Part shown: positions 1 through 7,811 of the stretch, piece by piece
Position numbering within the stretch: the first letter of the stretch is position 1
How the letters are laid out: each line of letters begins with the position of its first letter
NCBI GenBank assembly: GCA_036273855.1
Contig: DASUGU010000036.1
Span: 26,755-90,754, forward strand
Length of the DNA: 64,000 bases
Direction: 5' to 3'
DNA from: DATEPR01 sp036273855
GTDB taxonomy: Bacteria > Actinomycetota > Actinomycetes > Mycobacteriales > Pseudonocardiaceae
Position numbers and translations under genes: made by a program
Notes under the pieces: model-generated
Seen by the model: only the letters and a program-made list of their open reading frames with translations
What the model was told of the DNA's origin: nothing
Databases searched by the model: none

Positions 1-677
1 GCGCCACCGAACCGGGACGCCACGTCCTTTTCGGACAGTGTGGCGAACGCGCCCAGGGTGCGGATACCCAAGCGGCACAACAGGTCGACCAGCTCGGTGC
101 GATCGGCGTTGTCCACCCGGCCGGCGCGGACCAGCCCGGTCGGATCGTCGGGCTGGTTGAGTTCGCCGACCGACAGCGGAGCCAGGAACGCCGGCGTGCC
201 GCCCGGTGGCACGAGGGTGGCGCGGCGGGCGGCCAGGAGCGCGGCGAAGAGGCCGTCCGCGATGCCGACCTGGCATTCCACGCCGGTACGGGTGGCGACG
301 TGGTCGATCACGTGCTCGGCGGCGGCTTCCGGGGTGCCGAAGTAGCTCAGCGGTCCCTGCACGGGCACGGCGATCACACCCGGCCGCACCACGTCGATCC
401 CGGGCGCGAGCTCCTCGACGGCCGAGGCGACCGGCTCGAACAGCCGCGCGTCCCGGTCCGCGTCGTAGGGGAAGACGGTCAGTTCAGGGCAGCGCGACTG
501 GGCGTCCCGGCGGCGGGTGCCCCGCCGGATCCCGTCCGCCCTGGCCGACGCCGAGCAGGCCACGACCCGGTGCGCGGCCACGACCGCGATGGGCAGGTGC
601 ATCGACATCCCGGCCACGGCAGCCGCGGCCATCGCCGGCCAGTCCGGGCACCAGACCGCGAGGAGTCGGGCCTCCAT
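1..677 (-). CDS. imuB: ImuB-like Y-family polymerase subunit (partial, 5' part only)
   Basis: Bridge subunit of the actinobacterial mutasome (ImuA'-ImuB-DnaE2), which carries out SOS-induced error-prone repair. Only the first 225 codons are present; the window edge cuts the gene. The N-terminus reads LLAVWCPDWPAM where active Y-family polymerases carry an acidic DxDxFFA-type motif, and the second acidic motif is replaced near residues 98-108 (RPGVIAVPVQG). Loss of the catalytic acids is typical of ImuB, which is thought to tether DnaE2 to the clamp rather than polymerise. The ATG overlaps the stop of the preceding imuA' by one base (TGATG), so the pair is translationally coupled and shares the LexA-controlled promoter. 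Identification rests on N-terminal sequence, catalytic loss and gene order. Confidence 0.87.
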   Translation of the reverse strand, partial: MEARLLAVWCPDWPAMAAAAVAGMSMHLPIAVVAAHRVVACSASARADGIRRGTRRRDAQSRCPELTVFPYDADRDARLFEPVASAVEELAPGIDVVRPGVIAVPVQGPLSYFGTPEAAAEHVIDHVATRTGVECQVGIADGLFAALLAARRATLVPPGGTPAFLAPLSVGELNQPDDPTGLVRAGRVDNADRTELVDLLCRLGIRTLGAFATLSEKDVASRFGG

Positions 678-2134
678 CAGCCCACCTCCACGACGTCTTC
701 GGCGGGGCGGGCCGGCGGGCGGGGTTTCCTGGCGCGGCCTCGGCTCCAGTGGGGTGGAGCGGCCAGGTGCGGCCGGGCCGCCTCGGCTTCGGGACCGGCC
801 TCGATCGATCCGGCGGGCGAGAGAGGCGGGCGCGGCCGAGCTTCGCCTGCGCCGGCCGGCGCGGGGGCGGCATGCCGTTGAACGGCGCCGATGCTCGCCA
901 AGCCCGGACCGCTTGTCGGGCCAGGCGGCGGGCCTGCCGGGCGCGACGAGCTGGCCAGGCTCGGCGAGCTGGCCGGGCTCGGCGGGCTGGCAGCGGCGGC
1001 AGGCGAGAGAGCTGGACGCGACCGAGCGGACGAGGAACCTGAGCACGGCGAGCTGGCCGGGCTCAATGAGTTGGCGGCTGCGGCGGGCGAGAAAGCCGGG
1101 CGCGGCGAGTTGGCCGGGCGCGGCGAGCCGATCGGGCTCGGCGGGTTGGTTGCGGCGGCGGGTGAGGGAGCTGGGCGCGGCCGGGCGGACGGTTCATTGG
1201 CCGGCTCGGGGACGCTGGCCAACCCCGGCCGCCGCCCAGCGAGGCGCGCCGCATCGGCCGTTTCGTCGGCCGGTGCCGGCGCGCTGGTCTGCGCGGCGGG
1301 AGCGATCGGATGGATGTCGGAGGCAGCGCGACCGGCCGGGCTCGGCTGGGTGGCCGGCGGTGCGGCGGGAACGGTCGGGTGGGTTGTGTCCCGGGTTTCG
1401 GGGAGGCGGGGGTGATGTGCGGGGAGCAGGACAGGTGGCGACGGCGCGGGGAGGGTCAGGGTGGCTTGGGTGGGGCGGGTGGCGGAGCCTCGGCCGGTGG
1501 TGGTGATGGTCAGGGTGCGGGACTCCAGGTGGCCGTGGCCGTTGCCCAGGCCGGTCCAGCGGCTTTCCCTACAGTCCAGTTCCAGGTCGGCGCCGGGCCA
1601 CGGGTCCGCCGTCAGCAGCACCGACTCCCGGTGTCTTGCCCTGGCGGACAGGCGCCTGGCCAGGGGTGCGGGGACGCCGGTGGCCACCACCAGGTCCAGC
1701 CCGTCCAGCAGGGCCGACACCACGCCACCCAGCTCCGCCCCGGGATCGGGCACCAGGGCCAACCGGGACAGGGCGACACCCAACTCGGCCGCGGCCAGCA
1801 GCCCCAGGTCGGGCATGCCGACCACCGCCGCCCACGAACCGTCCGCCGTGGCCTCGGCGAGCAGCGCCAGCAGCACGGTGGTGGACCCGCGCACCACCAC
1901 CGTGCTGCCCCGCCGCAAACCCCGGTACGGCAACAGGTCCGCCAGCTCCGCGCGAACCGGCAACACCCGGCCCACCGGGCCGACTTCCACTCCCCGCTGG
2001 TGCTGGTCCAGGACCAGCCGGGCCCGCTGCCACTTCAGCGACCCGGCAGCACCATCGGGCTCCGGGACTCCCGGAGCCGACACCGCGTGCGGCGCCGTGA
2101 GCGACGCCAGCGGCGCCACCGCAGACCCGGACAC
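677..2134 (-). CDS. imuA': ImuA'-like RecA-fold protein with long Pro/Ala/Ser-rich tail
   Basis: Accessory mutasome protein, encoded directly upstream of imuB as in mycobacteria (Rv3395c-Rv3394c). The first ~220 residues carry a degenerate RecA-like core (LLPYRGLRRGSTVVVRG, VVGMPDLGLLAAAELGVAL, LLDGLDLVVATG) without an intact Walker A. Residues ~220-485 are a low-complexity Pro/Ala/Ser tail containing about three copies of a SPAAAxxPxSPxSSP-type unit. A longer frame opens at an ATG at 2248, but that codon lies inside the LexA operator. I prefer the GTG at 2134, which has GGAGG six bases upstream and gives 485 residues; other GTGs nearby are possible. Expression should be DNA-damage inducible. 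Confidence 0.8.
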   Translation of the reverse strand: MSGSAVAPLASLTAPHAVSAPGVPEPDGAAGSLKWQRARLVLDQHQRGVEVGPVGRVLPVRAELADLLPYRGLRRGSTVVVRGSTTVLLALLAEATADGSWAAVVGMPDLGLLAAAELGVALSRLALVPDPGAELGGVVSALLDGLDLVVATGVPAPLARRLSARARHRESVLLTADPWPGADLELDCRESRWTGLGNGHGHLESRTLTITTTGRGSATRPTQATLTLPAPSPPVLLPAHHPRLPETRDTTHPTVPAAPPATQPSPAGRAASDIHPIAPAAQTSAPAPADETADAARLAGRRPGLASVPEPANEPSARPRPAPSPAAATNPPSPIGSPRPANSPRPAFSPAAAANSLSPASSPCSGSSSARSRPALSPAAAASPPSPASSPSLASSSRPAGPPPGPTSGPGLASIGAVQRHAAPAPAGAGEARPRPPLSPAGSIEAGPEAEAARPHLAAPPHWSRGRARKPRPPARPAEDVVEVG

Positions 2135-2240
2135 CGGCCACCTCCACCACACAGTCGTGCGCACGCCCCATGCGCACGGACCGCCGTGGGGAGACGGCGG
2201 TGCCGGCTGGTCGAACCCCGACGCCGACCAGACCTCGGTA

Positions 2241-2256
2241 TCGAACATACGTTCGA
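2241..2256. promoter_or_regulatory. LexA (SOS) box of imuA'-imuB
   Basis: Perfect inverted repeat TCGAAC-N4-GTTCGA, matching the actinobacterial/Gram-positive SOS box. It sits just downstream of a minus-strand promoter and about 107 bp before the chosen imuA' start, where bound LexA would block transcription. imuA'-imuB is an established LexA target in mycobacteria. Confidence 0.9.
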
Positions 2257-2266
2257 ACCGGGGTCC

Positions 2267-2297
2267 AACTTACCGTCCGGACCCCTGGTGTTGTCAA
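2267..2297 (-). promoter_or_regulatory. Putative imuA'-imuB promoter
   Basis: On the minus strand TTGACA (2297-2292) and TAAGTT (2272-2267) form a sigma-70-like -35/-10 pair with a long 19-nt spacer. Transcription would start around 2260, directly at the edge of the LexA box. Confidence 0.45.
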
Positions 2298-2341
2298 CCC
2301 GATCACTCGGGCGAGTGAGGAAGTAGCTGCTGGTCAGGGAC

Positions 2342-2400
2342 TCAGCGGGCGAAATGCCTGGTGCCGATCGGGCAGCGAGTGACGCCAGGCGCTCGACGCC
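2342..2400 (-). repeat. Degenerate duplicate of the purH 3' end
   Basis: Read on the minus strand this stretch aligns with the last ~20 codons of purH including the stop. purH ends GTRHFAH-stop and the copy ends GTRHFAR-stop; both contain GGCGTCAC and a TTCGCCC(A/G)CTGA terminus. One indel breaks the frame in the upstream half. It looks like a tandem duplication remnant about 60 bp downstream of purH, not a gene. Confidence 0.55.
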
Positions 2401-2460
2401 GGGCCGCCCGGCCGGTACCGCTCAGTGAGCGACGGCCCGGTCCCGGTCGGCGGTCAGGAC

Positions 2461-4029
2461 TCAGTGGGCGAAGTGCCGCGTCCCGGTGAGATACAGGGTG
2501 ACGCCGGCCCGCTCGGCCGCCGCGATGACCTCGGCGTCCCGGACCGAACCGCCCGGCTGGACCACGGCCCGCACGCCGGCCTCGGTCAGCACGTCGAGGC
2601 CGTCCGGGAACGGGAAGTAGGCGTCCGACGCGGCCACCGAACCGGCCGCCCGGTCGCCGGCCCGGCCGACCGCGAGCCGGGACGCGTCGACCCGGTTGAC
2701 CTGGCCCATGCCGGCACCGACCGTGGCACCGTCGTGGACCAGCAGGATCGCGTTGGACTTCACCGCCCGCACCGACCGCCAGGCGAACGCGAGATCGGCC
2801 AGCGTCGCCGCATCGGCCGGTGCACCGCAGGCCAGGCGCCAGTTGGCCGGGTCGTCGCCGTCCGTGTCGACCGCGTCGACGTCCTGCAGGAGCAGTCCGC
2901 CGCTCACCGGGCGCATCTCCACACCGTGCCGGACGGGTGGCTCGGCGACCAGGATGCGCAGGTTCTTCCTGCGGGCCAGCACGTCCAGCGCACCGTCCGC
3001 ATAGGACGGAGCGAGGACGACCTCGGTGAAGATCTCGGCGATCTGCTCGGCCAACTCCACCGTGACCTCGCGGTTGGCCGCGATGATGCCGCCGAACGCG
3101 CTGGACGGGTCGCAGGCGTGGGCCTTGCGGTGCGCGTCGGCGATGGCCGACGGTTCGTCCATAGTAGACACAGCGATGCCACACGGGTTGGCGTGCTTGA
3201 CGATCGCGACGCACGGCAGGGTGTGGTCGTGGGCGGCACGCCAGGCGGCGTCCGCGTCGGTGTAGTTGTTGTACGACATCTCCTTGCCGTGCAACTGCCG
3301 CGCGGTGGCCAGGCCGGGACGGCGGTGGTCGGCCAGGTAGAGGGCGGCGCGCTGGTGCGGGTTCTCGCCGTAGCGCAGCACGTCCTGCCGCTGCCAGGTC
3401 GCGCCGACCCAGGACGGGAACACCTCGGCCTCGGGGGCCAGCACGCTGCCCATCCACGAGGCGACCGCGACGTCGTAGGACGCGGTGTGCCGGAACGCGG
3501 CGACGGCCAGCGAGCGGCGGTCGGCCAGGGTGAACCCGCCTGCCTTGACCTGCGCGGCGACCCAACCGTAACGGCTCGGGTCGACGACGACCGCCACGCT
3601 GGCGTGGTTCTTGGCGGCGGCACGGACCATGGCCGGGCCGCCGATGTCGATCTGCTCGACGCACTCGTCCGGGCCGGCACCGGACGCGACGGTCCCGGTG
3701 AACGGGTACAGGTTGACCACGAGCAGGTCGAACGGCTCGATTCCCAAACCCCGCAACTGTTCCGCGTGCTCGGCGTTGGTCATGTCGGCGAGCAGGCCGG
3801 CGTGCACGTTCGGATGCAGGGTCTTGACCCGGCCGTCCAGGCTCTCCGGGAAACCGGTGAGCTCCTCGACCGGGGTGACGGGGATACCGGCGTCGGCCAG
3901 GGCCTTGGCGGTGCCACCGGTGGACACGATCTGGACGCCCGCCGAGTGCAGCGCGGTGCCCAGTTCCAGCAGGCCCGACTTGTCGGAGACACCGATCAGT
4001 GCCCGGCGCACCGGTTTGCGATCACTCAC
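2461..4029 (-). CDS. purH: Bifunctional AICAR formyltransferase / IMP cyclohydrolase
   Basis: Catalyses the last two steps of de novo IMP synthesis (AICAR to FAICAR to IMP) in the cytoplasm. The 522-residue length is normal for PurH. The N-terminal cyclohydrolase domain begins ALIGVSDKSGLLELG; the C-terminal transformylase carries the KHANPCG motif and the conserved end GVTLYLTGTRHFAH. The GTG start overlaps the purN stop by four bases (GTGA), so purN and purH are coupled. The frame stays open far upstream through purN in another phase, but the family start and overlap fix this GTG. Order perM-purN-purH matches Rv0955-Rv0957. Confidence 0.97.
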   Translation of the reverse strand: MSDRKPVRRALIGVSDKSGLLELGTALHSAGVQIVSTGGTAKALADAGIPVTPVEELTGFPESLDGRVKTLHPNVHAGLLADMTNAEHAEQLRGLGIEPFDLLVVNLYPFTGTVASGAGPDECVEQIDIGGPAMVRAAAKNHASVAVVVDPSRYGWVAAQVKAGGFTLADRRSLAVAAFRHTASYDVAVASWMGSVLAPEAEVFPSWVGATWQRQDVLRYGENPHQRAALYLADHRRPGLATARQLHGKEMSYNNYTDADAAWRAAHDHTLPCVAIVKHANPCGIAVSTMDEPSAIADAHRKAHACDPSSAFGGIIAANREVTVELAEQIAEIFTEVVLAPSYADGALDVLARRKNLRILVAEPPVRHGVEMRPVSGGLLLQDVDAVDTDGDDPANWRLACGAPADAATLADLAFAWRSVRAVKSNAILLVHDGATVGAGMGQVNRVDASRLAVGRAGDRAAGSVAASDAYFPFPDGLDVLTEAGVRAVVQPGGSVRDAEVIAAAERAGVTLYLTGTRHFAH

Positions 4030-4703
4030 GGGATGCTCACCTTTCGTCCGTTGACCGTGCAACCCTCTCTGGCCAGCCTGCCGACGACGTCGACGAGCAT
4101 CCGGCGTTCCGCCACCTTGATCCGCTCGTGCAGTTCGGCCACCGAGTCGTCCGGTTCGACCGTCACCGCGCGCTGCGCCACGATCGGCCCGGTGTCCGTA
4201 CCGGCGTCGACCAGGTGCGCCGTGCAGCCGGTGACCTTGACGCCGTGGGCCAGCGCGTCGGCGACCGGGTGCACACCGGGGAAGGAGGGCAGCAGCGCGG
4301 GGTGGGTGTTGAGGATGCGACCACCGAACGCGGCGAGGAACGACGGTCCGATGATCTTCATGAAACCGGCCAGCACCACCAGATCCGGCCGGTAGGCGTC
4401 GACGGCGTTGGTCAGCGCGTCGTCCCAGGCGGCCCGGTCCGGGTGGTCGGACAGGCGCACCGAGAAGTTCGGGATGGTGGCCTTCTCCGCCCGCGCCAGG
4501 CCCTCGATACCGAGCCGGTCCGCACCGACGGCGACGACCCGCACCGGGTAGTCGGTGGCGGCCGCGGCGTCGATCAGCGCCTGCAACAGGGTGCCGGTGC
4601 CGGACACGAGCACGGCGACCCGTACGGGTAGGGCAAAGCTCAGCCGGTGGACCGTGGGGGTGTCGGACAGGCTCAGCGTGGTCTCCTGACAGCCGGTGCG
4701 CAT
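4026..4703 (-). CDS. purN: Phosphoribosylglycinamide formyltransferase
   Basis: Transfers a formyl group from 10-formyl-THF to GAR in purine synthesis. The formyltransferase fold is clear: VLVSGTGTLLQALID near the N-terminus, the catalytic Asn/His segment NTHPALLPSFPG, and the conserved Asp region HLVDAGTDTGPIV. At 225 residues it has a ~25-residue N-terminal extension over the usual enzyme; the ATG at 4703 is used, but a later start close to LSFALPVRVAV is possible. It lies 27 bp downstream of the perM-like gene and overlaps purH by four bases, so all three are probably cotranscribed. Confidence 0.95.
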   Translation of the reverse strand: MRTGCQETTLSLSDTPTVHRLSFALPVRVAVLVSGTGTLLQALIDAAAATDYPVRVVAVGADRLGIEGLARAEKATIPNFSVRLSDHPDRAAWDDALTNAVDAYRPDLVVLAGFMKIIGPSFLAAFGGRILNTHPALLPSFPGVHPVADALAHGVKVTGCTAHLVDAGTDTGPIVAQRAVTVEPDDSVAELHERIKVAERRMLVDVVGRLAREGCTVNGRKVSIP

Positions 4704-4730
4704 GCCCGTCCAGCCTAGGCGGTGCCAGGT

Positions 4731-5960
4731 TCAGGCCGGTGAGGGGCCCGAATCCGGCTCCGGTTCGTCCTCGAAGTCGTCCTCGACGACCGGTTCGGGT
4801 TCGGCCCGACCGGCCACCCGGACGGTCACCGCCGCCGGCACACCGATGAGCAGGCACACCGCCACACCCAGCGATCCGGCCGGCACGGTCACCGGGTCGA
4901 ACGGGCCACCGGCCAACGCGCCACCGGCCAGGGCCGCCGCGACCAGGCTGACGGCGCCGGCCATCAGAGCCGCGACGCCGACCGCGCGCAACCGATCGGT
5001 GAGCAGGCCGTCGAACCGGCGGCACACCAGACCGACGAGCACGCCGACGGCGAGCGGCAGCAACATCAGGAACACCCACCAGTCGCCGACCGCGTCCGGC
5101 AGCGGCCCCAGCACCGGCACGGCGGGCAGCGGGCCGTCGTGGAACCGCCACTGCGCCAACGCGAACGACCCCACCGAGAACCCCGGACCGGCGGCGAACG
5201 ACAGGGCGCCGATCAGCACGTTGGGCAGGTACGCCAGGCACAGCAGGGCCATGCCCAACCCCCCACCGGCACCGGGTGCGGCCGCACCGAACAGCCGCAC
5301 CACCGTGGGCAGCGATCCGACCAACCCGATCGCGAACACGAGTGCGCCGACGACGGCCAGCGCCACCAGGGCGAGCCGGCCGGCGCGCAACCCGGCCTCG
5401 GTGGCACCGTCCGCCCTGGACAGCACGGCGGCCAGCAGCCCGCACTGCCGGGCCGTGCCGACGGCGGCGGCGAACGCGGCCAGGAGGCCGGCGACGAAGA
5501 ACGCGACCACCGGCGGTGCCGTGACCGTCCAGCCGAGACACGGCAGGGCGACGAGCAATCCGAACACGCCGTGTGCGGCGCCGACCGTGCCGATCACCTT
5601 CGCCGCGCCACGCGGGGTGTCCCACTCCAGGCGCCGTGCCGCGTTGCCGGCCGACCGGGCCACCAGGGCCAGCACGCCGATGGTGGGCAGCAGCGGCAGC
5701 ACGCCCAGCTCGTGCCCGGCGATGCTGACCGGCACGTGGTGGACGGCCAACCAGGCCGGTCCGGCCGCGCGCAACACCCCGCCGGTGGACAGCGTCGCGC
5801 CGGGCGCCGTCGCGGTGACCAGGGCGAGGACTGCCGCGATGCCGGCGTAACCGGCGACCGGCGAGCCGACCGCGGCGACGAGCAGCACCCGTGCCGGCCG
5901 GTCAGCCCGGCCGGCCCGCCCGGGCGCCGCTGGTCGCGGGACCGACTGCAGGGTGGGCAT
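4731..5960 (-). CDS. PerM-like (DUF6350) multi-pass membrane protein
   Basis: Polytopic inner-membrane protein of 409 residues with roughly nine or ten hydrophobic segments, a short Arg/Pro-rich cytoplasmic N-terminus and an acidic C-terminal tail (EPVVEDDFEDEPEPD). It occupies the position of M. tuberculosis PerM (Rv0955), reported to support cell division and stress survival, between the DUF5336 gene and purN. Family assignment is by position, topology and segments such as HELGVLPLLPT and YLPNVLIGALSFAAGPGFS, typical of DUF6350. No enzymatic motif is visible; a divisome-related role is inferred from the mycobacterial homologue. Confidence 0.85.
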   Translation of the reverse strand: MPTLQSVPRPAAPGRAGRADRPARVLLVAAVGSPVAGYAGIAAVLALVTATAPGATLSTGGVLRAAGPAWLAVHHVPVSIAGHELGVLPLLPTIGVLALVARSAGNAARRLEWDTPRGAAKVIGTVGAAHGVFGLLVALPCLGWTVTAPPVVAFFVAGLLAAFAAAVGTARQCGLLAAVLSRADGATEAGLRAGRLALVALAVVGALVFAIGLVGSLPTVVRLFGAAAPGAGGGLGMALLCLAYLPNVLIGALSFAAGPGFSVGSFALAQWRFHDGPLPAVPVLGPLPDAVGDWWVFLMLLPLAVGVLVGLVCRRFDGLLTDRLRAVGVAALMAGAVSLVAAALAGGALAGGPFDPVTVPAGSLGVAVCLLIGVPAAVTVRVAGRAEPEPVVEDDFEDEPEPDSGPSPA

Positions 5961-6029
5961 GCACCCACTCTGACAAAGCCGTTGGGCCGTTCGGCCGAGC
6001 CACGCCGCGTCCGATCCGCCCCGAACGGC

Positions 6030-6716
6030 TTATTCCATGCCGCTGCCGCCGGGCGGGGTCTGCGGGTGGCTGATCTGGCCGGGGTGCTGCAGGAACTGGG
6101 TCGACTGCGGGCCGCCCTGCTGGCCCCCCTGCTGGCCGCCCTGCTGGCCGCCCATGTACTGGGTGGCCTGCTGGTGCTGCGGGTGCGGCTGCTGGTGGTG
6201 CTGGCCGCCGGGGGGCGGGCCGTAGCCGCCAGCGGTCGGGTAGGTGGGCGCGGCCGGGTGCGGCACGGCCTGCCGGGGGGCGAGCTTGACCAGGCCGAAG
6301 TCCATGAGCACCACGACGACGGCGACGATGGCCTGCAGCAGGCCGAGCACCAGGATCAGGATCGCCGTGGTGGGCAGGCCGCCCTGGGAGTTGTTGATCA
6401 CCGCGTCGAGGAAGCCGAGGCCGCCGACCAGGGACAGCACCGCCACGAAGGGCAGCAGCGCCTGGTTGGGGCGCAGCAGGGTCAGGCCGGCCAGCAGGCC
6501 GCCGGCGAGCAGGGAGAGCACCTCGAAGCCGGAGCCACCGCCGAAGCTGCAGAAGTAGGCGGCCAGCGAGAGCACGAACACGGCGAGGGTGAGCAGGCCG
6601 GGGATGCCGAGCCGGCTCAGCGGGTTGGGGGCGGAGGGCGGCTGACCGAAGACGGAGGGCCCCTGCTGCTGGTGTTGGCCGGGGTATCCACCGGGCGGGC
6701 CGCTGGGGTAGGACAT
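6030..6716 (-). CDS. DUF5336 family membrane protein (Rv0954-like)
   Basis: A Pro/Gly/Gln-rich cytoplasmic N-terminus (~30 residues) is followed by four hydrophobic segments (about residues 38-130), then a hydrophilic C-terminal tail with a near-perfect GGQQ repeat (GGQQGGQQGGQQGG) and many His/Gln/Pro residues. This is the architecture of the mycobacterial Rv0954 family, a membrane protein linked to the cell-division/PerM neighbourhood; function is otherwise unknown. The ATG at 6716 is chosen because GAGGAG lies eight bases upstream; a GTG nine bases earlier overlaps that Shine-Dalgarno and is unlikely. The DNA encoding the GGQQ repeat is itself a short tandem repeat and may vary in copy number. 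Confidence 0.85.
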   Translation of the reverse strand: MSYPSGPPGGYPGQHQQQGPSVFGQPPSAPNPLSRLGIPGLLTLAVFVLSLAAYFCSFGGGSGFEVLSLLAGGLLAGLTLLRPNQALLPFVAVLSLVGGLGFLDAVINNSQGGLPTTAILILVLGLLQAIVAVVVVLMDFGLVKLAPRQAVPHPAAPTYPTAGGYGPPPGGQHHQQPHPQHQQATQYMGGQQGGQQGGQQGGPQSTQFLQHPGQISHPQTPPGGSGME

Positions 6717-6861
6717 CGGGTTCACTCCTCGATCGGTCGGTGACTCGGACTAGCTAGCACAGCACGGTTGGCACGGCAGCGGAACAGTAGCGAATCGTGA
6801 CCGTGTTAGGCATGGGGGTGAAGACCAGAGACCGGACGAATGACGCCAACCGCCGAAACGC

Positions 6862-6899
6862 ACACGAGGTGGGACGCTGAGTAGCGCCCCACCTCGTGT
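6862..6899. terminator. Strong hairpin terminator after sucCD
   Basis: Perfect 12-bp stem ACACGAGGTGGG / CCCACCTCGTGT with a smaller CGCT/AGCG stem inside the loop. It lies 16 bp after the sucD stop and before the DUF5336 gene on the same strand. There is no long U-tract, as usual in high-GC actinobacteria. Confidence 0.85.
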
Positions 6900-6914
6900 C
6901 CGGGTAACGGATCG

Positions 6915-7811
6915 TCAGAGCGACGCCACGATCTCCCTGGCCAACGCCGCCGTCTCGCTCGGCGTCCGGCCGACGCGTACGCCGGCCGCCTCCAGGGCCT
7001 CCTTCTTCGCCTGCGCCGTGCCGGACGAGCCGGACACGATGGCGCCCGCGTGGCCCATCGTCTTGCCCTCGGGCGCGGTGAAACCGGCGACATAGCCGAT
7101 GACCGGCTTGGTGATGTTGGCCCGGATGTAGTCGGCGGCCCGCTCCTCGGCGTCGCCGCCGATCTCGCCGATCATCACGATCGCCGCCGTGTCCGGGTCG
7201 TCCTGGAACGCCTGGAGCGCGTCGATGTGCGTGGTGCCGATGACCGGGTCGCCGCCGATGCCGACCGCGCTGGAGAAGCCGACGTCCCGCAGCTCGTACA
7301 TCATCTGGTAGGTCAGCGTGCCGGACTTGGACACCAGGCCCATCCGGCCCGGGCCGGTGATGTCGGCCGGGATGATGCCCGCGTTGGACTTGCCGGGGCT
7401 GATCAGGCCGGGGCAGTTCGGGCCGATGATCCGGGTCCGGTTGCCGGTGGCGCAGGCGTGGGCCCAGAAGTAGGCGGTGTCGTGCACCGGGATGCCCTCG
7501 GTGATCACCACGCACAGCGGGATGCCGGCGTCGATCGCCTCGATGGCGCCCGCCTTGGCGAACGCCGGGGGGACGAACCCGACCGACACGTCGGCACCCG
7601 TCTCGGCCATGGCCTCGGCGACGGTGGCGAACACCGGCAGCACCGTGCCGTCGAAGTCGACGTGCTGGCCCGCCTTGCGCGGGTTCACGCCACCCACGAC
7701 GTTGGTGCCGGACTTGAGCATCCGCTTGGTGTGCTTGGTGCCCTCGGAGCCGGTGATGCCCTGGACGATGACCTTGCTGTTCTCGTTGAGGAAAATTGCC
7801 ATCTGTGTCAC
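6915..7811 (-). CDS. sucD: Succinyl-CoA synthetase (ADP/GDP-forming) alpha subunit
   Basis: Alpha subunit of the TCA-cycle succinyl-CoA synthetase; it binds CoA and carries the phosphohistidine. The protein shows the CoA-binding region VIVQGITGSEGTKHT, the core IIGPNCPGLISPG, and the active-site histidine segment GHAGAIVSGSSGTA. Length 298 is typical. The GTG start overlaps the sucC stop by four bases (GTGA) and gives an N-terminus MTQMAIFL that parallels the mycobacterial protein; an internal ATG three codons later is the alternative. It is translationally coupled to sucC. Confidence 0.97.
   Translation of the reverse strand: MTQMAIFLNENSKVIVQGITGSEGTKHTKRMLKSGTNVVGGVNPRKAGQHVDFDGTVLPVFATVAEAMAETGADVSVGFVPPAFAKAGAIEAIDAGIPLCVVITEGIPVHDTAYFWAHACATGNRTRIIGPNCPGLISPGKSNAGIIPADITGPGRMGLVSKSGTLTYQMMYELRDVGFSSAVGIGGDPVIGTTHIDALQAFQDDPDTAAIVMIGEIGGDAEERAADYIRANITKPVIGYVAGFTAPEGKTMGHAGAIVSGSSGTAQAKKEALEAAGVRVGRTPSETAALAREIVASL

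Larger units (their letters stand above)
2135..2460. other. Intergenic region imuA'-purH
   Basis: About 326 bp between the imuA' start and the purH stop. It holds the SOS promoter and LexA box, a degenerate copy of the purH 3' end (2342-2400), and between that and purH a GC-rich stretch with small palindromes (GCTCA-GTGAGC, CGGTACCG) that may act as an imperfect purH terminator. I see no convincing additional gene. Confidence 0.6.

Noticed and set aside
891..1415. Repetitive 174-residue plus-strand protein (ELAGLGELAG repeats)
   Set aside because: It is the antisense of the repeated Pro/Ala/Ser tail of ImuA'; no ribosome site and no independent support.
4030..5625. N-terminal extension of PurH by over 500 residues
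   Set aside because: The frame is open through purN and the membrane protein but is Arg-rich and non-conserved; PurH starts at its family GTG with a GTGA overlap.
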